DNA from: Acorus gramineus
Lineage: Eukaryota > Streptophyta > Magnoliopsida > Acorales > Acoraceae
Direction: 5' to 3'
Assembly (NCBI GenBank): GCA_030737835.1
Contig: JAUJYN010000042.1
Coordinates: 885,385-949,384, forward strand
DNA: 64,000 bases
Positions 44,613 to 56,109 of this stretch are shown one piece after another (positions within the stretch are counted from its first letter, which is position 1; each line of letters starts with the position of its first letter). A program made the translations under genes and the position numbers. The notes below the pieces were generated by a model. It did no database searches. It saw only the letters and a list, made by a program, of their open reading frames with translations, and was not told the DNA's origin.

Positions 44613-46050
44613 ATGCCTCCTCGCAGAGGACGACGCGGACGTGGCCCCTCTCGACCCTTGGAGGTCTCCGGACCTGCCAGAGTCGAGGATGTTATTGGTG
44701 AGTCCTCAGCTGAGAGGTCAGGACCAGCGCAGGAGCCTCCTGCCTGGGAGCGCGCGTTTGCGCGTATAGCTGATTTGGTGGAGACACAGACCAGGGCGTT
44801 GGAGGCCCAGACCAGAGTGCTAGCAGATCAGGCACGGGAGATTCAGGAGCTGCGGGCAGCCCGCGAGGCAGTTCCGCAGGTTCCCTGGTGGCAGATCCGC
44901 CTGGTGCCTGATACACCCCCAGTCCCGAGGTAGCCGGCGGCCAGATCAGGATCCTCAGGAGAGGGAGGCAGGGCTAGAGGCTGCAGCGAGGGTCCAGCAG
45001 AGTGGACTCTCAGCCTTTCTGAAGCTCCATCCTCCCGAGTTCTGGGGTCAGACAGAGGACCCCCTTGCCCCCGAGAGATGGTTGATGGAGGTGGATACCA
45101 TCTTCTCGACGATGCTTTGCACAGACCGCCAGAGGGTCTCCCTGGCTGCGTTTATGCTGAAGGGTAGCGCCGCCGAGTGGTGGGCTACTAGATCAGTGGA
45201 TATCCCAGAGGGGCTGGAGCAGCTCACATGGGCGGGATTCAGGGGATATTTCTTGGAGGAGTATTTCCCCTTCTCGACGCGACAGACAGTGGAGCGGGAG
45301 TTTGAGCAGCTGACTCAGGGCACCATGTCCGTCGCTGACTACTCCACGCAGTTCACGAGGCTGTCCCATTTCGCCCCAGCTCTGGTGATGGACGAGGTGT
45401 CGAGGTGCCGTCGGTTTGAGCTCGGTCTGAGCAATGCCATCCGAGTGCACGTCACCGCCCTGGGATTCACGAGGTTCTCCGACTTGGTCTCGCGGGCGAA
45501 GACTGTCGAGAGAGACCTCGGGATCCAGGTGAGAGCTCCGACCCCGATGACAGACCAGAGGCCACCCAGAGGCCAGGACAGAGGGCAGCGGAAGAAGAAG
45601 AGGACCCGTTTCGAGCAGTCAGCGGCTCCCTCTCTTCCAGCAGATGTGGTGCCAGCGCGAGGCCCAGCACCCATCGCAGCAGTGCCGGTCCAGTCGAGGC
45701 GGCCAGAGACGAGGCGCTGTTATCACTGTCAGCGCGTCGGGCATATTCTGTACAATTGCCCCGACGCTGGCCGACCAGCAGTGATGCCCCAGCAGCAGCA
45801 GTTGCAGCAGAGGCCGTTCCAGCAGCAGTTTCAGCCGCAGCGCCAGCAGCAGCAGCAGCCTCAGCGCCAGCCGCAGCAGCAGCCTCAGCGTCAGCAGCAG
45901 CAGCCACAGGGTGGTCGTGCTGATCAGAGGAGGCAGCCAGCGCAGCAGGCGAGGCGTGCCCCTGCTCCTCAGCCTCAGTTCGTCCAGGGCCGAGTGGCAG
46001 CGCTTTCAGCAGAGGAGGCCCAGGCATCCGGCAGCGTGGTCAGAGGTACT
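44613..46050 (+). pseudogene. gag: Gag of element G (one stop and one frameshift)
   Basis: Structural protein forming the particle and binding element RNA. Starts MPPRRGRRGRGPSRPLEVSG, as in element A. The first frame ends at TAG 44931-44933, and the continuation is in another frame, open from about 44935 through 46797. The gag domain includes EVDTIFSTMLCTDRQRVSL, LKGSAAEWWATRSVDIPEG and EQLTQGTMSVADYSTQF. Basic GQRKKKRTRFEQ follows, then an intact CCHC knuckle, CYHCQRVGHILYNC (45718-45759), and a long Gln-rich tract (45785-45915). The Met used at 45082 is internal. Unlike A, all four zinc ligands are present. Confidence 0.88.
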
Positions 46051-46053
46051 GTT

Positions 46054-46350
46054 CAGATCTCCCAGCTTCCTGCTTATGTGCTATTCGATTCCGGAGCCAC
46101 CCACTCGTTCGTGTCTCCCGCTTTCGCGAGACGGACGGGTGTGGCGTCCGCTCCTCTAGATGCTGTGTTAGAGGTAGCATTGCCTGTGGGAGACCGGATT
46201 CTCCTTAGTTCTGTGTACCGAGGGTGCACGGTGGAGATCGCGGATCATGAGTTTCCGGTAGAGCTGGTGGAGCTCGCGATGTCGGATTTTGATGCCATCC
46301 TGGGGATGGATTGGCTTGCAGCTAGTCATGCCAGCATCGACTGTTTCGCC
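46054..46350 (+). CDS. Aspartic protease of element G
   Basis: Same frame as the second gag part. The active-site motif is VLFDSGATHSFVS (Asp codon at 46087-46089), followed by LPVGDRILLSSVYRGC and the second conserved segment DFDAILGMDWLAAS. It would cut the gag-pol polyprotein. No lesion is seen within the domain; the frame shifts only later, near 46630. Confidence 0.88.
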
Positions 46351-46634
46351 AAGTCGGTGTCGTTCCACCTTCCTGGTCGGAGGTCTTTCCAGTACGTGGG
46401 CGATCGAGACGTAGCTCCTTTGGGGTTCGTGTCGTCCATGCAGGCGTGGAGACTCCTTCAGGGTGGGTGCGAGGGCTTTCTGGCTTATATTGCTCTGGAG
46501 GATGCACCGCTGCGGGCAGATATCAGTCAGACTCCAGTCGTGGCAGAGTTTCCTGAGGTTTTCCCCGACGATCTTCCGGGATTACCGCCGGACCGCGCGA
46601 TTGAGTTTGAGATCAATCTGCTTCCGGGGACCGA

Positions 46635-49423
46635 TGTCGAGGGCCCCGTACCGGATGGCTCCCGCAGAGCTGAGGGTGCTGAAGGAGCAGTTGGAGGAGT
46701 TGCTGGAGAAGGGCTTCGCACGTCCGAGTGTGTCTCCGTGGGGAGCCCCTGTCCTGTTCGTCCGGAAGAAGGACGGTTCACTGCGGCTGTGTATTGATTA
46801 CAGGCAGTTGAATAAGCGGACAGTGAAGAACAAGTACCCGTTGCCGCGGATCGACGATCTGTTTGACCAGCTTCAGGGAGCGTGTGTCTTTTCCAAGATC
46901 GATCTCCGCTCGGGGTACTATCAGTTGAAGATCCGGGAGTCAGATATTCCGAAGACGGCCTTTCGCACCCGGTACGGGCACTACGAGTTCAGAGTACTGC
47001 CTTTCGGGTTGACGAACGCGCCGGCGGTCTTCATGGATCTGATGAACCGGGTATTTCGACCCTTCCTCGACTCCTTTGTGGTAGTATTCATCGATGACAT
47101 ATTGGTGTACTCGAGGAGTCTGGAGGAGCACGCTCACCACCTCCGCACTGTTTTGGAGACTCTGGCTGGACATCAGTTGTTCGCCAAGTTCAGCAAGTGC
47201 GAGTTCTGGTTGGAGCGGATGGCCTTTCTGGGCCATGTGATTTCCGGTGAGGGTATAGCTGTGGACCCGGAGAAGACGATCGCCGTGTCGAATTGGCGTC
47301 GACCGTCGAACCCCACTGAGATTCGGAGCTTCTTGGGCTTGGCGGGTTATTACAGGAGGTTTGTGGAGGGTTTCTCCAAGATAGCCGTCCCTCTTACCCG
47401 CCTCACTCGGAAAGACGTCCGGTTCGAGTGGTCCCCTTCTTGTGAGGAGAGCTTCCAGGAGCTGAAGCGTAGGCTCACCTCAGCGCCAGTTCTTACCCTT
47501 CCATCTGGGAGTGGTGGGTTCGCAGTATATACAGATGCATCGCAGTTGGGTGTGGGTTGCGTCCTGATGCAGCACGGTAAGGTGGTGGCTTACGCGTCTC
47601 GTCAGTTGAAGCCCCATGAGCAGAACTACCCCACCCATGACCTTGAGTTGGCTGCGATCATTTTTGCGCTGAAGATATGGAGGCATTATCTCTACGGAGA
47701 GGAGTTCGAGCTCTTTACTGACCATAAGAGCTTGACGTATCTGCAGTCTCAGCCGGAGCTCAACATGCGACAGAGGCGTTGGGTTGAGTTCCTTACAGAC
47801 TATGACTGTGACATCGCTTACCATCCGGGTAAGGCGAATGTCGTTGCAGATGCGCTCAGCAGACAGCCCCTGGGCATGGCCGCCCACATGGCAGTCCGTC
47901 GTTGGAGGCTTCTGGAGGAGGCCGCTTGCTGGATTTGCGTCCGAGAGACCCCTGCTGGTGGGTATTTGGCCAGGCTGGTGGTGCAGCCGGTTCTTCTCGA
48001 CGAGATCCGCGCGGCTCAGGCTCAGGACCCGCATTTTATAGTCCTTTCTGAGGGCGTCGCCCGGGGCGAGCGCCAGGACTACCAGATTCGTGCAGACGGG
48101 ATCCTGAGATTCAGAGGCCGAGTGTGCATCCCCGACGACGCGGAGCTGAGGCGGAAGATTCTGGACGAGGCCCATCGCTCGAGGTACACCGTGCACCCGG
48201 GAGGCACGAAGATGTACAGGGGCCTTCGTCGCGGCTACTGGTGGCGCGGGATGAAGACAGATATTGCCAGATTTGTTGCCCGATGCCTAGTATGCCAGCA
48301 GGTGAAGTCGGAGCATCAGCGCCCTGCGGGGAAGCTGCAGTCCATTGAGATCCCTCAGTGGAAGTGGGAGCAGATTACCATGGACTTCGTCTCGGGTCTG
48401 CCGAGATCTCGTTCGGGTCGCGATGCCATCTGGGTGATCGTCGACCGGTTGACGAAGTCTGCTCATTTCCTTCCCATCCGACTCACCGATTCTCTGGACA
48501 CCCTGGCGCAGCTATTCGTCTCCGAGATTGTCCGACTCCATGGCACTCCAGTCAGCATCATCTCTGATCGAGACGCGCGTTTTACTTCGAGGTTCTGGCG
48601 TAGCCTCCAGCACGCCCTTGGCACGAACCTCCATTTCAGTACCGCGTTTCATCCTCAGACGGACGGCCAGTCGGAGAGGACGATCCAGACCCTTGAGGAC
48701 ATGCTGCGGGCCTGTGTGCTCGATTTTGGGGGCAGTTGGGAGAGGCACCTTCCGTTGGTGGAGTTCGCCTACAACAACAGCTATCATTCGAGCATCCGGA
48801 TGGCCCCCTATGAGGCACTTTATGGCCGCAGCTGCAGGTCCCCCCTGTGTTGGGATGAGGTCGGAGAGCGCCAGCTTGAGGGACCAGAGATTGTTCACCA
48901 GACCTCCGAGATGGTGAAGACGATCCGCGAGCGTATCCGAGTCGCTCAGAGTCGTCAGAAGAGCTACGCCGACCGCCGTCGCCGTGAGCTCTCCTTCGAG
49001 GTCGGTGATCATGTATTCTTGAAGGTGTCCCCGATGAAGGGCATCTTCCGTTTTGGTGTGCGGGGCAAGCTGAGTCCGCGTTTCATTGGGCCTTTCCTCA
49101 TACTCGAGCGAGTTGGAGAGGTGGCCTATCGCATCGCTCTGCCCCCACAGTTGGCTCAGGCCCATGACGTCTTCCACGTCTCGCAGCTGAGGCGATACGT
49201 CCACGATCCTGCTCACATCATCCCGTTCGAGCCGCTCGTCTTCGAGCCGGACTTGTCTTTTGTGGAGCAGCCGATTGAGATCATGGACCGCCGCGAGAAG
49301 AGGCTCCGCACCAAGACCGTCCAGCTGGTCAAGGTGCGATGGCAGCACCGTTCCGGTGCAGAGGCCACCTGGGAGCTCGAGGACGCCATGCGTGACACAT
49401 ATCCGCATCTTTTTCCTTCTTAG
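46635..49423 (+). CDS. pol: Pol of element G: RT, RNase H, integrase, chromodomain
   Basis: One uninterrupted frame (open from 46463; real homology starts near [14 protein letters not shown] at about 46640) to TAG at 49421-49423, roughly 930 residues. It follows a frameshift at about 46630, where the gag-protease frame runs on to a stop at 46797; a 2-bp loss in GGGACCGATG would explain it. Domains in order are RT, RNase H, zinc-finger integrase with D-D-E residues, GPY/F module and a chromodomain. All catalytic residues I can check are present. As the frame is whole over 2.8 kb, this copy is recent; the upstream shift and the gag stop prevent a normal full polyprotein. Confidence 0.92.
46640..47330 (+). 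CDS. Reverse transcriptase domain (element G)
   Basis: Segments in order: [75 protein letters not shown] and the catalytic FIDD (47087-47098) in [12 protein letters not shown], then [11 protein letters not shown]. The sequence matches chromovirus RTs in all seven blocks. Confidence 0.93.
47500..47880 (+). CDS. RNase H domain (element G)
   Basis: Catalytic Asp in [12 protein letters not shown], Glu in [13 protein letters not shown] and Asp in [10 protein letters not shown], then the chromovirus end [15 protein letters not shown]. It removes the RNA strand during cDNA synthesis. Confidence 0.9.
48120..49200 (+). CDS. Integrase domain (element G)
   Basis: The N-terminal zinc finger has His in [12 protein letters not shown] and Cys in [10 protein letters not shown] (HHCC). 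The catalytic triad is Asp in TMDFVSGLP, Asp in [10 protein letters not shown] (about 48568) and Glu in [12 protein letters not shown] (about 48673). The C-terminal GPY/F module is [20 protein letters not shown]. It inserts the cDNA; the 5-bp CTTAG duplication is its product. Confidence 0.92.
49258..49420 (+). CDS. Chromodomain at integrase C-terminus (element G)
   Basis: The polyprotein ends with [39 protein letters not shown] and TYPHLF, the chromodomain of Tekay-type chromoviruses, thought to guide insertion to heterochromatin. The W-x(n)-ATWELE core is kept. Confidence 0.85.
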
Positions 49424-49458
49424 ATGTACTTGTATTTATTTTGAGGACAAAATTTCCT

Positions 49459-49470
49459 AAGGGGGGGAGA
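49459..49470 (+). promoter_or_regulatory. Polypurine tract of element G
   Basis: AAGGGGGGGAGA just before the 3' LTR, preceded by GAGGACAAAATTTCCT. Confidence 0.9.
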
Positions 49471-49471
49471 A

Positions 49472-52451
49472 TGTTATATATGTGTCACTTTTTGGCCTAT
49501 TGGCAACCATTGGAGCATTTTTTGCAGTTTTAAAATTTTCAGGGTTTTTCGATCGGAACCGCATAATTTTGAACTGTTAGCTATTGTCCGAGTTAGAGGA
49601 CTCCGATTGAAAATCTAACTGCATATTATGTGTCCTGGTGCCATTTTGAGCCACTCATGAAAATTTCATCGAATTCCGGCATCGTTTGCAAAAATTTCGC
49701 AGTTCCGGGGCGTATCCGGGTTTTTAAGTCGCGCACTATATAAATAGAAATCTAATTTCACCCTACACTATTCATCATCCCTACGACCAACTTTCTCTCT
49801 CTCCCCCTCTCTCAAAAGCTTCCATTTGAAGCCCTTCCACCCCTCAAAACCAAAAACCCAAAGCACGAAAAGTGTAGATCGGGTCCCGATCTACACACGG
49901 GTACTCTCAAATCCGATTTTCGGCGAGTTTTGCCCTCCCTTCCACCCTCTCTTCTCCTCAGCCCGGACCCATTTCGGAGGTGGGAAGAGATCTAACGGGT
50001 AGAGACCGTTTGGGAGGAGTTTCGGCGCGAAAGGAGCTCCCGGACCCTCTTCTTCTCCTCTCCTTGCTTCGGGTAAGCTTCCCTTCCCTTCTCCTCTTGT
50101 TTAGATGTTTGTTAGGGGAGGTTTTGGGTGTGTGGAGGGTGGTTAAGGGGCTGCCGGGGTGGTTGGGGGAGGTCGGAGGCTAAGGGTGGCCGAGGGTTGG
50201 TGGTGGTGGTGCTCGGACCAAGTGGGGGTCTGTCCCAGGCAGCAGGCAGCGGCGACAGCAGCCCAGGCCGCGCGCAGGTCGGGTGCGCGCGGGCAGGCGC
50301 ACGTGCGCGCGCGGGCGTGCGTACGCGCGGCATGCGCGCGGGCGTGCGCGGGTCGGGGGCTGGCAGTCGGGGTCGTGCTGGTGTGCTGGAGGAGGAGCTG
50401 GCAGTGCTGACTGGTGGGCTGGTGGCCTCGGGTAGCTCGGGCACGAGGTGCTGGTCGCGCTGGTCTGGGCGCGCGAGGTGGTGGCCGCGGTGCTGTGCCG
50501 TGCGCGAGGAGGTGCTGGCCGAAGTGCTTGGTGCGCGGGGTGGTGGCCGAGGCGCGGCGGGGCCGGCAGGATGTGCGCGGGGTGCTGGTCGGACAGGCGA
50601 GGTGTGCACGGAGGGGCTGGTCGAGCAGGGCAGTGCGCGCGAGGTGTGCGGGGCGGCGCGAGGTGCTCGGCGCGCGCGCGCGGGCTGCTGCGGCTGGGCA
50701 CGGTGTGCGCGCGGACCCGGAGGTGGTGCGGCGGCGTCTCCAAGCGCCGGGCAGAGGCCGGCGGAGCGCGGGCCGCGCGGGCCGAAGCGCGGCGGTGCAC
50801 CCGGGTGGTTGCCGAGGCCGTGCGGGCGCTTGCCGAGGCCGCGGGTGCTTGCCGAGGCCGCGGGTGGTTGACGGAAGGGGTGTTGAATGTTGTTTGGGGA
50901 TGTTGTGTATTTAATTGCGTGTGTTGTATATTTTTGGGATAACGGTGGATTTATTCTAACCAGTTAATAACTTGTCTTGCAGATCTCGACGGACGGTCGC
51001 GCGTCGACCCGATTTCCGGTGAGTGGGACGACCCTACCCAGTTCGGGAGTCGTTACATGCCTTGGGCGTGTACCGACCTCCCCTGGGGCGTATGGTTATA
51101 TTAACAGTTATAATTATAATCCATGTAAGCATGATGTGTGTGTGTAGATTTGCATGCCGCCCTAGATTGTATGTTAGGGACTTGCACCCTTAGGATTGTG
51201 CATGAGCCATGCATCCTGCCTCCCTGTTATCATGCTAGGACAGCCCGACCTGTACATGTATCCTATTAGTTTGATTTATTTAATTAAATGCAAACTGTAT
51301 TAATTGATAGCATGTTTAGGGAATATAAGGGGGCCTTGCGAGGTTAACACTGAGACCCGGGTTAGGGTACTCCGTGTTCCTCGTTTGGTTGTCGGATGTC
51401 CTAGATCGGGACCTCGGGTTACCCTCTCAGGGTCTCTTTTCCCCCTCTTATGCCTTGTTAAATCCCCGCATCCTGGTTATGCGCGCTGGTGGAATTCTGA
51501 GGAATTCAAGACAATTAGGATTGTGGAGAGATGCTGTCAGCGGATCCGAGTGGATCATATGCGATGGATAGGCTGTCCTGTTGCCCTGCGTTGGATCCGT
51601 TAGAGACTACCTCGGCGTTAGACAGGTTGTCCCGTGCAGGGGCTCCCACTAGTAGGCGCCTCCTGGTTTGATGAAGGACTGTGCTGAACATGGGAGTGGC
51701 CAAACAACCGCGGAGTGAGGAGAGACTATCGGTGGACCAAGGGTGACCAACAGCCTAGTCAGTCCCAAGAGCCTATGTCACCTGTTGAAAGGTGAGGGTG
51801 AGGGTATGGTGGGCCGGCGATGCGACGACCCACAGGTTTGCGTAAGGATGATTATAAACCCGCTAAGTCCCAATATCCTAGGTCGCCCGTGGAGGGTGAG
51901 GGTGAGGGTAAGGGTATGGAGTTCGGCGATGAACGAACCCCCAGATTGTGATATTGAGCCACTTGTGGCTTATGAATTGCTTAAATGTGGTTAATATGAA
52001 CTGTATGCATGGGTTGTGCTATTCACTGAGCGTGTGGCTCACCCCTCGCATAATGTCTTTTCAGTGATCTCTGAGGGAGGAGCTTCCCGAGCGACTGCAC
52101 CGGCAGAGGGCAGCACCGCGTCCCACGAGTTTTGAGGCCATCAGCACCCTTCTTCTGTTGTACGTATATGTTCTGTGCTTGGGCACTTAGTTGGATTATA
52201 TATTGGATTTTGTTGTGTATGTTTATGACATGTTGGCTCTCACAGGACTTACGATTATGTATCGAGTCTGTAGTATGTTTTGACTACAGACTCAGTCTTT
52301 TAGCTTCCGCATTTGGTGTATATATTATGTCAGCCCTGTTTCTACCTGTGTTATCATTTTAGTTGTTGTTGTGGTTTATTATTGGTTTCCTGTCACTGAT
52401 ATCATATATACACTTGCCGCGTCCCGGGGACGGCCGCCCTGGGGCGTGACA
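49472..52451 (+). repeat. 3' LTR of element G
   Basis: 2980 bp. Differs from the 5' LTR by scattered single changes and a few short indels (for example one G fewer near 50226 and different bases near 50395). Micro-exon 50983-51018, hairpin 51492-51507, G-run motif 51894-51914. GC-rich ORFs here (50112-50942) are not genes. Confidence 0.95.
50983..51018 (+). other. Candidate 36-nt micro-exon, element G 3' LTR
   Basis: Same borders as in the 5' LTR; differs from it at two positions. Confidence 0.5.
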
Positions 52452-55314
52452 CTTAGGATATGCATATGAGCCATGCAGCATGTCCCCTGTTTACATGCTA
52501 GGAAACCCGACCTATGCATGCGTCCTACTAGTTTTATTTATTAAATTAAATGCTGGTATCTGTTAGATCGCATGCCTTAGGATAATATTATAGGGAGGAG
52601 CCTTGCGAGGTCAACGCTGAGACCCGTGTTAGGGTACTCCGTGTTCCTTGTTTGGTTGTCGGGATGTTCTGTATTGGGACCTCAGGCTGCCCTCCCAAGG
52701 TTTCTAGTCCCAATAATATTATAAGTAATGTTGTATGATTAGTATGATTATTAGCATGAGTAGTGAATATTATAGGGGAGGGACCTTGCGAGGACAGCGG
52801 TGAGACCCGTGTTAGGGTACTCCGTGTTCCTTGTTTGGTTGTCGGGGTACCCTGTATCGGGAACTCACGCCGCCCTCCCGAGTTTCTTTCCCCCAGTGAT
52901 ATTCCAACACTGCTTTTGATTGTACTGTTTCCCCGCATCGTGGAGATGCATCCGGTTGAATTCAGAGGAATTCATGACATTTGTGTTGTAGAGATGTATT
53001 GTCGGCGGATCCGAGTGGATCATATGCGTATGGATAGGCTGTTCTGTTCCCTGCGTTGGATCCGGTAGAGGCTACCCCCAACGTTAGACAGGGCCTTCCT
53101 GACAGAGGGCTCCCATTAGTAGGCACCTCCTGATTTGGTTTCGGACTGTGCTGAATGTGGGAGTAGACCAGGCGGCCTACGGAGTGGAGGGAGAGCTATC
53201 GGTGGACCAAGGGTGACCAACAGCCTAGTCAGTCCCAAAATCCTATGTCACCCATGGATGGGTGAGGGTGAGGGTGTAGTGGGTTGGCGATGAGCGACCT
53301 ACTGGATTGGTGAATAGATGATTATCAGTCCCAAAATCCTATGTCACCCATGGATGGGTGAGGGTGAGGGTGAGGTGGTTCGGCGAAGTACGAACCACTG
53401 GTTTATGTTGTTATGTATTGATGGCTGGATAAAATAATGGAATATTGGTAAATATTGTCTGTGATGCGTGGGTTGTGCTGTTCACTGAGCGTGTGGCTCA
53501 CCCCTCGCACATGTTTTTCCCCAGTGGTCACTGAGCCTGAGCTGGAGCCGGAGCAGCAGTTGGAGCTTTCCGAGGGATTTCTTCAGTAGCGGAGCAGCGC
53601 TACGTCCGCGAGTACCAGAGGCTGTCAGCATCCCTTTCCTTGGCTGTATGTATTGTATTTTCGTGCTGAGCACGTTTGTATATGTTCAGTTGTATATTTG
53701 TGTATATTGGCTCTCACAGGACGTATGATTGTGTATCGAGTCTGTAGAATGTTTATTCACAGATTCAGTCTTTTGCTTCCGCATTTGGTGTATATATCAT
53801 GTCAGTCCCTTTTGTTGCATGTGTGTCATTCTAGTTGTCTGTGTATGATATATATTATTGACCTCCTGTGTAGGCTTTTGATATGATATATATACATTTG
53901 CCGTGTCCCGGGGTTGGCCGCCCTGGGGCGTGACAGAATGGGTCACGAGGCGACGCGTCTTCGCCTCATCCACACCCTCACTCCTGAAAGGAGACATCTT
54001 GGGACTTTGGGAGAGACTTAGACTGCTCTACACCCCTGGTCCACCGGTAGCCTCTCCCCGCTCCGTAGCTTACCTGGTATACTCCCATGATTCAGCACAG
54101 TCCGAAACACATCAGAAGGTGCCTACTGATGGGAGCCCTCTGTCAGGACAGCCTGTCTAACGCCGGGGATGTCACTACTCGGATCCAACGAAGGGGAGAA
54201 CGTTTCCACGCTTGCGACATCATTCATTAACCCTCTCCCGGGTAGTATCTACAACCCGATCTCCTCAACTCACCGCTCTACACCCTTGGTCCACCGGTAG
54301 CCTCTCCCACCCTCGTGGCCTCCGCCTAGTCCTCTGACAGGTATAGCCAACGCCGGGGAGTTCCTACATCGGATCCAAACGAAGGGGAGAACGATCCCAT
54401 GTTCGCAAAGCGAAACCCAAAGGAAAACAACCACTCTCGATACTCACTTATCGAGATATCACACATGCATAACAACAACCAACACACTCATATTAACCTC
54501 AAAGTAGTCATAGTCCCTAACCGGGAGTAACTACACAAGCTAGTGGGTCGCTACATCGCGGACCCACCACACCCTCACCCTCACCCTCAAAGGGGTGACA
54601 TGGTCTTTTGGGACTGACTAGACTGCTATTCACCCTTGGTCCACCGGGAGCAAGACCCCACTCCGTAGCTTACATGGTATACTCCCACGATCAGCACTGT
54701 CCGAACACATCGGAGGTACCTACAGATGGGAGCCCTCTGTCAGGATAGCCTGTCTAATGCCGGGGCTATTGCTACACGGATCCAACGAAGGGAAGAGAAC
54801 AACCTACCCACACGCATGCGATCCTCTTGGATCCGTCGACAACGCTTCCTAACATTTCTAATGTCCTGAATTCTCAAGAATTCCTCCAGGGCGCATAACT
54901 AAGATGCGGGGAAACCTATATTATAACCACAAGGTTATAATATTCTCTAAGGCATGCTTACAACAATATAATCACATAATCCCATCTTGATTTAAATAAA
55001 TTAAACTAAATGGGAACATGCATAGGTCGAGGCTTTCCTAGCATGAAACATGGTGTCAGGATGCATTTCCCTAGCATACAAGATCTAAGGTGGCATGGAT
55101 ATATCATATTGATCATGCATAGATCAAGGCTTTTAAGTACAGGACATGGTGTCCAGGCATGTACGGGCCTCTATACACGATACATGGATGTATATCGCTA
55201 GCATGCAAAATATCGACATATTAGTTAGGGGGCCCCATCGATGCGCGACGCGCGTCTACGCGGGTCAAGCGCATCCCTAGAGAGGGGGGGGGGGATTGGA
55301 ATCAAACCACTCAC

Positions 55315-55353
55315 CTTACAACCCGGGACCTCGCGCATCCCATCCGACGAGAT
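55315..55353 (-). other. Candidate 39-nt micro-exon, LTR D
   Basis: Element strand: CTTGCAG before, AAG/GTGAGTGG after. Three bases longer than the others and strongly diverged inside. Confidence 0.4.
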
Positions 55354-56109
55354 CTGCAAGGTAGGGGCATCGAACTGGTGAGTAACAGCACAATTACACA
55401 AAGAAAACATTAGAAATACCCAATACTCGGACAAGCATGCATACGGACTCGCACGCATGCGAGCACGCACATACACACGCGAGTCCGAATGCCCCGACAC
55501 CTACTCGAACCCTCGGGCAACCACACGCATGGCCCCCCGCGCGCACCGCGCGTCCAGCCCTCGTGCCCCCACGCGCACTGCGCCCCCAGCGTAGCACCCC
55601 GCACACGCCCCAGCACGCGCACGCACGCTCACGCACGCGCGCGCGCGCACTGGTCCCCAGCCCCGCGCCCAGGCGCATGCCCAGGCTCACTGCCCCCCGC
55701 GCGCATGCCCGTGCGCGCCGGCGCGCACCCCCGCTCGCGCCAGCACCCGCACGCACCCGCGCAACTGCTCCGCACGCGCCCGCGCGCGTCTACGCGCCCG
55801 ACTGCGCCTGCGCGCGCACGCCGCCAGCAGACTGCGCCCAGCGCGCGCCCAGCCCATCCCCGGGGTATACTTGGAAAAATACCCATAACTTTTACTACAG
55901 TAATCCAGGTGATCTAGTTCCACTTCTGTACGAAAGCTAACTCAAAACTGGACACCTCATAGCAAACTCATATTTAAACCCCTTCATCTTGGATTTTAAC
56001 AAAATCAAATCCAAATACCAAATCAGGAATACATAATTTCTAGGAAAAATAATTATGTACCCAAAATTTTCAAACAGAGCGCTCCAAACGACACAGGCAC
56101 AACAATGAC

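Larger units (their letters stand above)
41517..52451 (+). mobile_element. Full-length Tekay/Del-type chromovirus element G
   Basis: 10,935 bp, flanked by CTTAG (41512-41516 and 52452-52456). LTRs 41517-44492 and 49472-52451, initiator-Met primer site 44498-44509, purine tract 49459-49470. Between them is one gag-pol reading in the order gag, protease, RT, RNase H, integrase, chromodomain, with few lesions. LTR length near 3 kb and the chromodomain type place it with Tekay/Del. It is the innermost and so the youngest element of its stack. Confidence 0.96.
39743..53935 (+). repeat. Solo LTR F, interrupted by element G
   Basis: Own parts 39743-41516 and 52457-53935, about 3.25 kb. Ends TGTTATATATG and GGGGCGTGACA; GAATG at 39738-39742 and 53936-53940. 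Closest relative in the window is the LTR of element A in reverse (for example 53520-53640 against 23650-23765). GC-rich part 40500-41200, micro-exon 41302-41337, hairpin 52958-52973. Two G-run repeats lie near 53258 and 53355. No internal genes, so a solo LTR. Confidence 0.92.
35841..56104 (-). repeat. Solo LTR D, interrupted by E and F
   Basis: Own parts 35841-35886, 39016-39742 and 53941-56104, about 2.9 kb. Plus-strand ends TGTCACGCCCC and GGCACAACA; ATGAC at 35836-35840 and 56105-56109. No internal coding region, so it is a solo LTR. The short GC-rich tract is at 55500-55860; an acceptor-like TTGCAG with a 39-nt micro-exon is at 55315-55353; hairpin 54868-54883. Three modules with TGGTCCACCG(G/C) (near 54037, 54290, 54640) show internal duplication. 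Its left end resembles LTR H, and its start on the element strand resembles LTR I. Confidence 0.85.

Noticed and set aside
46463..46634. N-terminal 57 codons of the long pol ORF of G
   Set aside because: Out-of-frame read of the protease-RT linker; the true linker is in the frame ending at 46797.
47480..49408. Minus-strand ORFs of 238 and 298 codons opposite G pol
   Set aside because: Shadows of the true plus-strand pol frame; high GC leaves the opposite strand open.
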